Below, piece by piece: positions 16,430-24,560 of a stretch of DNA of 64,000 nt (positions are counted from its first letter, which is position 1; each line of letters starts with the position of its first letter). The translations under genes were made by a program, and so were the position numbers. Source of the DNA: JALORV01 sp963766365 (GTDB lineage: Bacteria > Pseudomonadota > Gammaproteobacteria > Burkholderiales > Burkholderiaceae_F). The stretch is from positions 588,434 to 652,433 of the forward strand of contig CAVXZK010000006.1 of the NCBI GenBank assembly GCA_963766365.1. The letters are read 5' to 3'. The notes under the pieces are model-generated. The model worked only from the letters and a program-made list of their open reading frames with translations. It made no database searches and was not told the DNA's origin.

Positions 16430-19084
16430 TCAAGCCGCCAATGGCGACGCGCGCCGCAGCCGCAGGCCCTGCAGCAGCCACACGATCACGCCGATGATCA
16501 GACCGGGAATATAGAACCAGTGGGCGTTGATCCGGTCGGTCGGAAGCTTGACGCCGACGATCTCGTAGCCCTGCTCGATGCGCGCCTTGGCGGCCGTACT
16601 GCCGAAACGAACCGCACTGACCTGCAGCATCTCGCCCATGCCGCTGACCGTCATGCCGGCTTCGGCCAGTCGTTTGCGCGAGGCGACCGCAAGATTCGGG
16701 TCATCCACCTTCGGTCCCATGCGTACGGCAACCGTCTTGTTGCGCTCCTCGCCTTCGAGCGTCTCGCCCTTGATGATGAACACGAGGCGATCTCCTTCGT
16801 CGAGGCGCGCCGCCACCTCATAGAACTTCGAGGCAGGCTGGTCGCTGTACTCGGGGGCGATCCGGTCCGCAAACCAGTCCGGCCGGAACAGCACGAAGGT
16901 GGCAACCAGGAGCAGCACGATTTCCCACCAGCGACACCGGATCCGGAACCATCCCATTGTCACCGCGGCGAACAGCAGGGAGGCGATCGTCGAGGCCACG
17001 GCCACCAGCAGCGCCTCGCCCCAGCCGTGCACGTTGATCAGCAGCAGCGCCGGATTGAAGATCCAGATGAACGGCAGCACGACGGTGCGTATCGCGTAGA
17101 CGGACCCCTGGATTCCGACCTTGATCGGATCCTCCTTCGCGATGGCCGCACCCGCGAAGCTCGCCAGCCCTACCGGCGGCGTGATGTCACCCATGATCCC
17201 GTAGTAGAAGACGAACAGATGCACCGCGATCAGCGGGATGACGAGTCCCGACTGCGCGCCGAGTTCGACGATCACCGGCGCCATCAGCGTCGCGACCAAT
17301 ATGTAGTTGGCCGTCGTCGGCACGCCCAGTCCGAGCACCAGGCAGACGAACGCCGTGAACAGCAGCATCGCGAGGATGTTGCCCTGCGAGACGAACTCGA
17401 CGAAGTCCGTCATGCGCAGGCCCAGACCAGTCAGCGTGATCGCGCCGACGATGATGCCGGCGCACGCCGTGGCAATCGCGATCCCGATCATGTTGCGCGC
17501 ACCGTCGTTGCAGCCGACCAGCACGTCATTGAGGCCGGTCAGCGCTTCGCGGCCGACTTTCGGCTGTCGCCGGAACAGGGCAATCAGCGGCCGCTGGGTC
17601 GCCATCAGCAGGATCTGCGCCGTTACGCCCCAGAACGCGGACAGCCCCGGCGACAGTTCCTCGACCATCAGACACCAGATCAGCACGCCTACTGGAATCA
17701 GGAAGTGCAGACCGGCCTTCACGGTCGGCCAGGTCGGCGGCAGTATCGGGTTCTGAACGTCTATCTCGACAGGCAGGTCGGGCTGGCGCGCCGCGATCCA
17801 GACGCTGTAGACATACAGGGCGGCAAGCAGCACGCCCAGGATGTACGGCGCGGCAGTGCCGAAGACCGCCTGTGCGCCGAGCGCGACGTAATAGATGACG
17901 CCGAGCGCCACCGCGCTGCCGAGCAATCCGAGGCCCCACGACTGCAAGCGATCGCGCATCGTGCGGTCGCGCTCGCGCGCCGTCGGCTCGAGGCCCAGCT
18001 TCAACGCTTCGATGTGGACGATGTAGAACAACGCGATGTAGCTGATCATCGCCGGAATGAACGCGTGCTTGATGATGTCGGCGTACGGAATGCCAACGTA
18101 CTCGACCATCAGGAACGCCGCCGCACCCATCACCGGCGGCATGATCTGGCCGTTGACCGACGACGAGGTTTCAATCGCCGCCGCCTTGACGCCGCCGTAG
18201 CCCGACCGCTTCATCAGTGGAATCGTGAAGATGCCGCCCGACACGACGTTGCTGACCGACGAGCCGGAAATCAGCCCGTTCAGCGCCGACGACACCACCG
18301 CGACCTTCGCCGGCCCGCCACGCAGGTGTCCCAGCAAAGCGAAGCTCACCTGCATCATGTAATTGCCGCCACCGGCGCGGTCGAGCAGCGTGCCGAACAG
18401 CACGAACACGAAGATGAAGCTCACCGACACGCCGAGCGCAATGCCGAACACGCCCTCGGTGACCATCCACATGTGCGACACGACCCTCGGGATCGAAGCG
18501 CCCTTGTGCGCGATGACGTCCGGCAGATGCGGACCGGCCATGACGTAAACCAGGAAAAGCACCGCGAGGACGGTCATCGGCAGTCCGACCGCACGCCGCG
18601 TTGCCTCCAGAAGCAACAGGATGCCGACGATCCCCACCACAACGTCGAGTTGCGTCGGATTGCCCGGCCGCAGCGCCAGCTCACGATAAAAGACGATCAG
18701 GTACAGCACCGACGCGGCACCCAGCGCGGCGAACACCCAATCGAGCACCGGCACCCGATCGCGTGGCGAACTGCGCAACGCAGGGAACGCAAGGAACGCG
18801 AGAAACATCGCGATCGCCAGGTGGATCGAACGGGCTTCGGTGTCGTTGAAGACGCCGAAACCGATCGCAAACGGAATCGGCGAGGCGTACCAGAGCTGGA
18901 AAACAACCCACAGGAGGCCGAGCCCCACCATGAAGGTGCCAAGCCAACCGGTCGCCGTGCGCCCGCCGAGGTCCGTATCCTTGGCGAGCTGCTCCACATC
19001 GGTCTCGCCGAGCTGCATCTCGGCAGTCGGTCCGAGTTCCTCCTCGAGCTTCTCGAGTTCCTCTTTGAGCTTCTTGTTATCCAC
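16430..19084 (-). CDS. TRAP transporter fused permease (TAXI-associated, with C-terminal DUF3394)
   Basis: This 884-residue inner-membrane protein fuses the small (DctQ) and large (DctM) TRAP subunits. A charged coiled-coil-like N-terminus (LKEELEKLEEELG) is followed by about four helices, then the DctM-like helices with typical segments such as SGSSVSNVVSGGIFTIPLMK and VNGQIMPPVMGAAAFLMVEY. After the last core helices comes a soluble block (about 715-845) and a final helix, matching DUF3394 often found on these fused permeases. It uses a sodium gradient with the periplasmic TAXI protein encoded just upstream. A terminator-like hairpin separates the two genes and may lower permease expression. 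Confidence 0.94.
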   Translation of the reverse strand: MDNKKLKEELEKLEEELGPTAEMQLGETDVEQLAKDTDLGGRTATGWLGTFMVGLGLLWVVFQLWYASPIPFAIGFGVFNDTEARSIHLAIAMFLAFLAFPALRSSPRDRVPVLDWVFAALGAASVLYLIVFYRELALRPGNPTQLDVVVGIVGILLLLEATRRAVGLPMTVLAVLFLVYVMAGPHLPDVIAHKGASIPRVVSHMWMVTEGVFGIALGVSVSFIFVFVLFGTLLDRAGGGNYMMQVSFALLGHLRGGPAKVAVVSSALNGLISGSSVSNVVSGGIFTIPLMKRSGYGGVKAAAIETSSSVNGQIMPPVMGAAAFLMVEYVGIPYADIIKHAFIPAMISYIALFYIVHIEALKLGLEPTARERDRTMRDRLQSWGLGLLGSAVALGVIYYVALGAQAVFGTAAPYILGVLLAALYVYSVWIAARQPDLPVEIDVQNPILPPTWPTVKAGLHFLIPVGVLIWCLMVEELSPGLSAFWGVTAQILLMATQRPLIALFRRQPKVGREALTGLNDVLVGCNDGARNMIGIAIATACAGIIVGAITLTGLGLRMTDFVEFVSQGNILAMLLFTAFVCLVLGLGVPTTANYILVATLMAPVIVELGAQSGLVIPLIAVHLFVFYYGIMGDITPPVGLASFAGAAIAKEDPIKVGIQGSVYAIRTVVLPFIWIFNPALLLINVHGWGEALLVAVASTIASLLFAAVTMGWFRIRCRWWEIVLLLVATFVLFRPDWFADRIAPEYSDQPASKFYEVAARLDEGDRLVFIIKGETLEGEERNKTVAVRMGPKVDDPNLAVASRKRLAEAGMTVSGMGEMLQVSAVRFGSTAAKARIEQGYEIVGVKLPTDRINAHWFYIPGLIIGVIVWLLQGLRLRRASPLAA

Positions 19085-19095
19085 GCGCGCCCCCT

Positions 19096-19126
19096 GAAAA
19101 GAAAACGGGCGGCCGCAGCCGCCCGT
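19096..19126 (-). terminator. Intra-operon terminator/attenuator between TAXI binding protein and TRAP permease
   Basis: On the minus strand ACGGGCGGC, a 4-base loop and GCCGCCCGT are followed by TTTTCTTTTC. It lies 50 bases after the binding-protein stop and 12 bases before the permease start. Partial termination here would give more binding protein than permease. Confidence 0.75.
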
Positions 19127-19176
19127 CGGACTTTACGCGCCTGGCGAGCCGATGGCGCATCGGCCCGCGGTGGCGC

Positions 19177-20166
19177 TTACTTGATCCAGCCCTTCTCCTT
19201 GTAGTAGCGCGCCGCGCCTTCATGCAGCGGCGCCGACAGGCCATTTTTCACCATGTCCTCAGCCTTCAGGTTCGCCAGCGCCGGGTGCAGCTTCTTGAAT
19301 TCGTCGAGGTTGTCGAACACCGTCTTGACGACGACGTAGACCACATCCGCCGGTACCTTGGCCGAGCTGACGATCGTCGCCTGCACACCATAGGTGGTCG
19401 TCGGATTCGGGTTGTTCGGGTACATGCCGCCTGGGATCGTCGCCGTCGCGTAGTACGGCCTTTCCTTCACGAGTTTGTCGACGGCCGGACCGGTCAGCGA
19501 CACGAGCTTCGCGCCGCAGATCGTGGTCGGGTCCTGGATGTTCGCGGACGGATGGCCAACCGCATAGAAGAAGCCGTCGATCTTGCCGTCACACAGTGCC
19601 GGGCCATGTTCGTCAGGACGCAGCTCCGAAGCCAGCCCGAAGTCGCTCATCTTCCAGCCCATTGCCGCCAGCAGCTCGTTCATCGACGCCAGCGTGCCCG
19701 AGCCCGGGTTGCCGACATTGAAGCGCTTGCCCTTGAAGTCCTCGAACTTGGTGATGTTCGCTTCCTTGCGCGCCACCACGGTGAAGGGCTCCGGATGCAG
19801 CGCGAATACCGCGCGCAAGTCGCCCATCGCACCGTCCTTCTGGAACTGCGCCATGCCCTTCGTGGCATTGAACTGCACGTCCGACTGCGCGACGCCGAAT
19901 TCGATCTCGCTCGATTTCAGCAGGTTGACGTTGGCCACCGAGCCGCCGGTCGACTCGACCGAGCAGCGCAGGCCGTGCTTGGCACGGTCACGGTTCACGA
20001 GGCGGCAGATCGCACCACCGGCCGGGTAGTACACCCCGGTGACGCCACCGGTGCCGATCGTGATGAAGCGCTGCGACTGTTGCGCGTTCGCGCTTTGCGG
20101 CGCGGAGGCGAAGGCGACGAACGCCGACGCGAATGCCGCCGCGCACATGGAAATCTTGAAGTTCAT
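19177..20166 (-). CDS. TAXI family TRAP transporter solute-binding protein
   Basis: The product is 329 residues, periplasmic. The ATG at 20166 is preceded by AGGAGA and opens a clean signal peptide ending SANAQQ. The mature start FITIGTGGVTGVYYPAGGAICRLVN is the hallmark of the TAXI (TRAP-associated extracytoplasmic immunogenic) family, as is CSVESTGGSVANVNLLKSSEIEFGVAQSD. These proteins bind glutamate/glutamine-like or other small acids and deliver them to fused TRAP permeases; the substrate here is unknown, but the neighbours point to amino acids. Confidence 0.94.
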   Translation of the reverse strand: MNFKISMCAAAFASAFVAFASAPQSANAQQSQRFITIGTGGVTGVYYPAGGAICRLVNRDRAKHGLRCSVESTGGSVANVNLLKSSEIEFGVAQSDVQFNATKGMAQFQKDGAMGDLRAVFALHPEPFTVVARKEANITKFEDFKGKRFNVGNPGSGTLASMNELLAAMGWKMSDFGLASELRPDEHGPALCDGKIDGFFYAVGHPSANIQDPTTICGAKLVSLTGPAVDKLVKERPYYATATIPGGMYPNNPNPTTTYGVQATIVSSAKVPADVVYVVVKTVFDNLDEFKKLHPALANLKAEDMVKNGLSAPLHEGAARYYKEKGWIK

Positions 20167-20277
20167 CTGGAAAGTCTCCTGTTGCCCCGAGGGGAGACGC
20201 ACCTTAGCGCCGGGCGGCCAGCGGCGCAAGGCGGCGGGTTTTCACGGGGCGCAGGGCGCGCCGGCAGGCCTCGGCCT

Positions 20278-21618
20278 CTAGCCAACCCCACCGATCGCGA
20301 TGTCTATCGCTTCGACCAGGCGCTCCACCAGAAGATCGAGCTCGTCATCGCTGACGATGAACGGCGGCGCCAGCAGGACGTGGTCGCCGTGGGCGCCATC
20401 GATGGTTCCCCCCATCGGGTAACACATCAGGCCGAGGTCGAGCGCCGCACGCTTGACCTTGGCATGCAGCTTCAGCCCCGGGTCGAACGGCTCCTTGCTG
20501 GACCGGTCGGCCACCAGCTCGACCGCCTGGAACAGCCCCCGCCCTCGCACCTCGCCAACGTACGGGTGGTAACAGAACGCTTCGTCGAGTTCCTCGCGCA
20601 ACCGCCTGCCCTGCGTCGCGCAACGCTCAACCAGGTCGTCACGCGCCAGCATCTTCTGTACCGCCAGAGCCGCGGCGCACGCCACCGGATGACCGATGTA
20701 GGTATGGCCGTGCTGGAAGAATCCGCTGCCGGCTGCAATCGCGTCGATGACGCGGCCGCCGATCAGCACGGCGCCGATGGGCTGGTAGCCGCCGCCGAGT
20801 CCCTTGGCGATCGCCATCAGGTCGGGCGCCACGCCTTCCTGCTCGCACGCGTGCAAGGTCCCGGTCCGGCCCATGCCGCACATCACTTCATCGAGGATCA
20901 GCAGGATGCCGTGCGCGTCGCAGATCTCCCGCACGCGGCGGAAGTACCCTGGCGGCGCGGTCAGGCAGCCGCTGGTGGCGCCGCCCACCGTCTCGGCAAC
21001 GAACGCGATGACGTTCGCACCGCCGACGTGCGCAATCGTCTCCTCGAGCTCGGCGGCGAGCCGCGCGCCGTACTGCTCCGGCGTCTCGCCGTCACGCTGG
21101 TCGCGATAGGAATAGGTCGGCGCCACATGTTCGACGTCGATCAGCAACGGAGCAAACTGCTGCCGGCGCCAGAGATTGCCGCCGACAGCCAGCGCACCGA
21201 GCGTGTTGCCGTGGTAGCTGTTGCGCCGCGCGATGAAGCGCGCGCGTTGCGGCTCGCCCTTCTCGACGAAGTACTGGCGCGCCAGTTTCAGCGCGGCTTC
21301 CATCGCCTCGGAACCGCCGCTCACGAGGTAAGCGTGCGAGATGCCGGCTGGCGCGCGCCCGATCAGGACGTCGGCAAGTTCCTCCGCGACCGCCGTCGAG
21401 AAGAAGCTCGTGTGGGCGTACGCGAGCGCATCGATCTGCGCATGCATCGCCGCCAGCACGTCGGGGTGGCCGTGCCCAAGGCAGGACACCGCCGCGCCGC
21501 CCGAGGCATCGAGGTAGCGCTTGCCGCTGGCGTCGGTGATCCAGCAACCCTGCGCGGATACCGCGATCGGATACTGACCACGCAACTGGCGATGCAGGAT
21601 CTTCGAGTCAGTGTGCAT
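20278..21618 (-). CDS. Class III PLP-dependent aminotransferase
   Basis: The product is 446 residues from ATG 21618; a longer open frame upstream looks non-coding. The fold-type I signatures are GGSEAMEAALKLARQYF (phosphate binding), ILDEVMCGMGRTG with the PLP-ring Asp, and the catalytic Lys in DLMAIAKGLGGGYQPIGAV. The family includes omega-amino acid:pyruvate transaminases and 4-aminobutyrate-type enzymes. It starts 46 bases after the DadA-like gene and precedes the TAXI-TRAP genes, so an amine or amino acid taken up by the transporter is a likely substrate. Confidence 0.92.
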   Translation of the reverse strand: MHTDSKILHRQLRGQYPIAVSAQGCWITDASGKRYLDASGGAAVSCLGHGHPDVLAAMHAQIDALAYAHTSFFSTAVAEELADVLIGRAPAGISHAYLVSGGSEAMEAALKLARQYFVEKGEPQRARFIARRNSYHGNTLGALAVGGNLWRRQQFAPLLIDVEHVAPTYSYRDQRDGETPEQYGARLAAELEETIAHVGGANVIAFVAETVGGATSGCLTAPPGYFRRVREICDAHGILLILDEVMCGMGRTGTLHACEQEGVAPDLMAIAKGLGGGYQPIGAVLIGGRVIDAIAAGSGFFQHGHTYIGHPVACAAALAVQKMLARDDLVERCATQGRRLREELDEAFCYHPYVGEVRGRGLFQAVELVADRSSKEPFDPGLKLHAKVKRAALDLGLMCYPMGGTIDGAHGDHVLLAPPFIVSDDELDLLVERLVEAIDIAIGGVG

Positions 21619-21664
21619 TTTTTTGAATGATAGGCGCGAGGACGGTCCGCCGGCGACTAGGCAC

Positions 21665-22921
21665 TCAGCCGGCCGGGGCGGCAAATGGCGTCGGATCGAT
21701 CGTCGGCGTCCGGCCCGCAACCGCATCACAGACCAGCCGGGCACTGCCTGCAGCGAGCGTCCAGCCGAGTGCGCCCTGCCCGACGTTGAGAAACAGGTTG
21801 TTCACGCCACTGCGGCCAAGGATCGGGCGACCGTTCGGCGTGGCTGGCCGCTGTCCGAACCATGGGCGCAGGTCGCCATCGACCGCGCGATAGCCGAGCA
21901 CCTCGCGCGCCGCGTCGAGCAGCGCCCCGATGCGACCCGGCGGGATCGATGTCGCGTCGCCGCCGATCTCGACGAAGCCCGCGACCCGGACGCGATCGCC
22001 GAGCGGCGCGAACACCACCTTGCGCCGCGTGTCGGTGATCGAGGCGCGGGGCAGCGCGCCATCGAGCGGCTTGATCGTGATCGAGTAGCCCTTCAGCGGA
22101 TAGATCGGCAGGGCCAGTCCGGCGCTGGCGCCGAGGCGTGCCGACTCGGAACCAGCGGCCAGTACATAGGCATCGGCGCGCAGGGGCGCCGCCCCGTCCC
22201 CGGACGTGACCAGTGCGCGCACCGCGCCGCGATCGATGTCAAAGCGGTCGGCCTCGCGATCGAACACGAACTCGACGCCGCGCTGCGCAAGCAGGCGGGC
22301 GAGCTGGTCACAAAACCGACCGCAGTCCGCCGCGGCGTCGGTCGGCGTCCACACCCCGCCGACGATGTGGGCGGAATAGGGCGCGAGCGCGGGTTCCTGC
22401 TGCACGCACTCCTCCGCACCCAGCACCCGCTGCACCGATCCCAGCGTGGCTTGGAATTCGACCTGCGCGCGCGCGGCGGCCAGCGAGGCTGTGTCCGGGT
22501 AGACGACAAGCTTTCCGCCACGCGTAAACGCACAGTCGATGCCCTCGCCCTCGATCAGCGGCTCGATGAACTCGCGCGAAAGCTCCGACAGCTGCAGCAG
22601 CGCCGCCGTCGTCGCTCGCGCCGCGGGCGTATTGGCGACCCGCAGGAACGCCCAGCCCCACGACCACTGCGAGCGATCGAGCTGCAGGTGGAATTTGAGC
22701 GGCGAATCGCGCGACAGCAGCAGCGAGACCAGCTTCGGCGGCACCGAGGCGTCCGCCAGCGGCGCCACGAAGGCGTAGGACAGCTGTGCGCCGTTGGCGC
22801 GGCTGGCGCCGGCGGCCGGACCGGGGGCCTGGTCGACCACGGTGACGGTGTGGCCCTCCGCCTGAAGGAAATAAGCCGTCGTCAGGCCGACGACTCCCGC
22901 ACCGATCACGCAGACATGCAT
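21665..22921 (-). CDS. D-amino acid dehydrogenase-like FAD oxidoreductase (DadA type)
   Basis: The product is 418 residues. It begins with the FAD Rossmann motif MHVCVIGAGVVGLTTAYFLQAEGHTVTVVD. Later come the second ADP-contact segment (YVLAAGSESARLG) and the C-terminal NGRPILGRSGVNNLFLNVGQGALGWTLA block typical of DadA. DadA converts D-amino acids to 2-oxo acids plus ammonia and passes electrons to quinone. It is the first gene of the putative amino-acid module. Sarcosine or other amine oxidase activity within the DAO family cannot be excluded. Confidence 0.9.
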   Translation of the reverse strand: MHVCVIGAGVVGLTTAYFLQAEGHTVTVVDQAPGPAAGASRANGAQLSYAFVAPLADASVPPKLVSLLLSRDSPLKFHLQLDRSQWSWGWAFLRVANTPAARATTAALLQLSELSREFIEPLIEGEGIDCAFTRGGKLVVYPDTASLAAARAQVEFQATLGSVQRVLGAEECVQQEPALAPYSAHIVGGVWTPTDAAADCGRFCDQLARLLAQRGVEFVFDREADRFDIDRGAVRALVTSGDGAAPLRADAYVLAAGSESARLGASAGLALPIYPLKGYSITIKPLDGALPRASITDTRRKVVFAPLGDRVRVAGFVEIGGDATSIPPGRIGALLDAAREVLGYRAVDGDLRPWFGQRPATPNGRPILGRSGVNNLFLNVGQGALGWTLAAGSARLVCDAVAGRTPTIDPTPFAAPAG

Positions 22922-22952
22922 GGCCGCAGTCTAGCGACGGCCCGGCTTGCGC

Positions 22953-22984
22953 CAAAAACGACAGCGGGCGCCGCAGCGCCCGCT
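22953..22984 (-). terminator. Rho-independent terminator of the 24-residue-repeat protein gene
   Basis: On the minus strand AGCGGGCGC, a 4-base loop and GCGCCCGCT are followed within four bases by TTTTT. It is 22 bases after the stop at 23007. Confidence 0.82.
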
Positions 22985-23006
22985 CAGACCCAGGTTCAGC
23001 TCTAGT

Positions 23007-23891
23007 CTATCGGCTTGAAGGCGGCACCGTGGTCACGGTTCGATTCACCGTGCCATCAGCGTTCCGGCTGCGATCCACCCACGCCGACGCGCCCTTCGGT
23101 CCGGTCGTCAGCGAATCGATCGCGCCGTCACTGCCACGCGTACGGTCAACGGTCGTCACGCCGCCCTGCGGACCGGTGATCGTCTTGTCGATCAGGCCGT
23201 CGCTGCCGCGCGAACGGTCGACCGTACTGAGCAGGCCCTGCGGCCCGGTACGCACCGAATCGATGATGCCGTCGGCGCCGCGGCTGCGATCGACGATGGT
23301 CGTGCCCTTGGGTCCGGTCACCGTCGTGTCGACGACGCCATCGGCACCCCGGGCGCGATCGAACGCCGCGCTCTGGCCATTCGGCTCGGTCACTGTCTTG
23401 TCGATCAGACCGTCTGATCCGCGGTAACGATCTGTCGTGGCCATCTTGCCGTTCGGACCGGTGACGGTCTTGTCGACCAAACCATCCGGTCCGCGGGTTC
23501 GGTCCGTCATCGCCGTACGTCCGTTGGAGCCTGTCACAGACTTGTCGACCAGTCCGTCATTGCCGCGGGTGCGGTCCACGCTGCTGACACCCCCTCTGGG
23601 ACCCGTGATACGCACGTCGGTCGTGCCGCTGCCATCGCGGAAGCGATCCACCGATGTCGTGCCGCCGTGTCGGCCGATGCGGGTCGCATCCACGGCGCCG
23701 TCGGCGCCGCGCTGGCGTTGAATGCTGCTGGTGCCGCCCGCCTGTCCGACCGCCTGCTGGCGCTGCCCGTTGCGGTCGCGCGCATCGGCACTGTTGACGG
23801 CAAAGGTCAGCGCCGCGGCGACGGCCAGTACGATCGCACGGAAGTCGAGCACCGCCGCTATCGTGCGCCGCCTCGTTGTCGTGTTCTTCAC
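23007..23891 (-). CDS. Secreted protein of ten 24-residue repeats, unknown function
   Basis: The product is 294 residues. An Arg/Thr-rich start and hydrophobic segment (IVLAVAAALTFAVNSADA) form a signal peptide. Residues 53 to the end are ten tandem repeats of the pattern (G)-x-T-T-V-D-R-x-R-G-x-D-G-x-(I/V)-D-x-x-V-T-G-P-x-G. The conserved Asp/Gly spacing suggests short beta turns, possibly calcium-binding, but the repeats are not classic RTX nonapeptides. I do not recognise the family. It is isolated, with its own terminator, between the DadA gene and dsbB. Confidence 0.8.
   Translation of the reverse strand: MKNTTTRRRTIAAVLDFRAIVLAVAAALTFAVNSADARDRNGQRQQAVGQAGGTSSIQRQRGADGAVDATRIGRHGGTTSVDRFRDGSGTTDVRITGPRGGVSSVDRTRGNDGLVDKSVTGSNGRTAMTDRTRGPDGLVDKTVTGPNGKMATTDRYRGSDGLIDKTVTEPNGQSAAFDRARGADGVVDTTVTGPKGTTIVDRSRGADGIIDSVRTGPQGLLSTVDRSRGSDGLIDKTITGPQGGVTTVDRTRGSDGAIDSLTTGPKGASAWVDRSRNADGTVNRTVTTVPPSSR
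23010..23735 (-). repeat. Ten 72-base coding repeats (24-residue units)
   Basis: Repeat units run in frame with the CDS. Nine are 24 residues or very near it (the seventh has 23), with the last degenerating into TVTTVPPSSR. The most alike units are 3 to 5 (...DRTRGNDGLVDKSVTG, ...DRTRGPDGLVDKTVTG, ...DRYRGSDGLIDKTVTE), suggesting recent duplication in the middle of the array. Confidence 0.85.
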
Positions 23892-24053
23892 TGTTCGCTC
23901 CTCGTTGGTGTCCGAGCGCCGCGATGCGGCCGTCCTCGTGATCGATGAACGGCAGCGTAGGAGTGAAGGCCGACAGCAGTCAGTTACCCAACTGCGAACG
24001 GTGTAACGAGCTGTAAGGAGGCCGACGAACGGTGCGACGAAGAAGTTGTGCGA

Positions 24054-24560
24054 CTAACGGCGCGCGATGGCCGCAATCATGACGAGCGTCAGAACAAGGA
24101 AACCGACCAGCGACCAACCGGCCAGAGAGACACCGAAGAGCACCGCGCTGGCGTCAGAGCAGTCGCCGCTGCCCTGGAAGATGCGCGGCAGCACCTGCGT
24201 CAACGGGAAATTCTCGAGCATCGCGCCAAGGCCCGGACCGCAGGCCAGGGACTCGGGTTGCTGGAACAGACGCACGTGCCACGCCGCGATGCCGGCGCCG
24301 ATCAGCGCAAACAGGATGCCGATGACGCCAAACACCCGCGCCGTTTGCCGCGGTGCGCGCCAGGCCGCGATGCCCGCTGCGATCGCCAGCAGCAGGTACG
24401 CGATACGCTGGAAAATGCACAGCGGGCAGGGATTCAGACCGACCACGTGCTGCATGAAGAGCGCGGCGGCGATCAGGCCGAGCGCCGCCAGCGCCACCGC
24501 AATGTAGATCCAGCGTGCCCCGAGCGCATCGAGACGGGCGCGTATCAGTTCCGCACTCAT
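24054..24560 (-). CDS. dsbB: Disulfide bond formation protein B (DsbB)
   Basis: This 168-residue inner-membrane protein reoxidises periplasmic DsbA and passes electrons to quinone. There are four helices. The first active pair is in NPCPLCIFQR (Cys45, Cys48) and the second is Cys107 (SLACGPG) and Cys134 (SGDCSDAS) in the second periplasmic loop; all four catalytic Cys are present. The quinone-side Arg follows the first pair (QR). The ATG overlaps the stop of the cusA-like gene by four bases, so it is translated with the copper pump, an unusual neighbour for dsbB. Confidence 0.95.
   Translation of the reverse strand: MSAELIRARLDALGARWIYIAVALAALGLIAAALFMQHVVGLNPCPLCIFQRIAYLLLAIAAGIAAWRAPRQTARVFGVIGILFALIGAGIAAWHVRLFQQPESLACGPGLGAMLENFPLTQVLPRIFQGSGDCSDASAVLFGVSLAGWSLVGFLVLTLVMIAAIARR

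Noticed and set aside
16268..19204. 978-codon open frame on the + strand opposite the TRAP permease
   Set aside because: It is a GC-driven shadow frame rich in Arg, His and Asp, whereas the minus strand encodes a clear membrane permease with recognisable motifs.
19222..21630. Long + strand frame opposite the TAXI protein and aminotransferase
   Set aside because: Shadow frame; the opposite strand carries two well-defined families.
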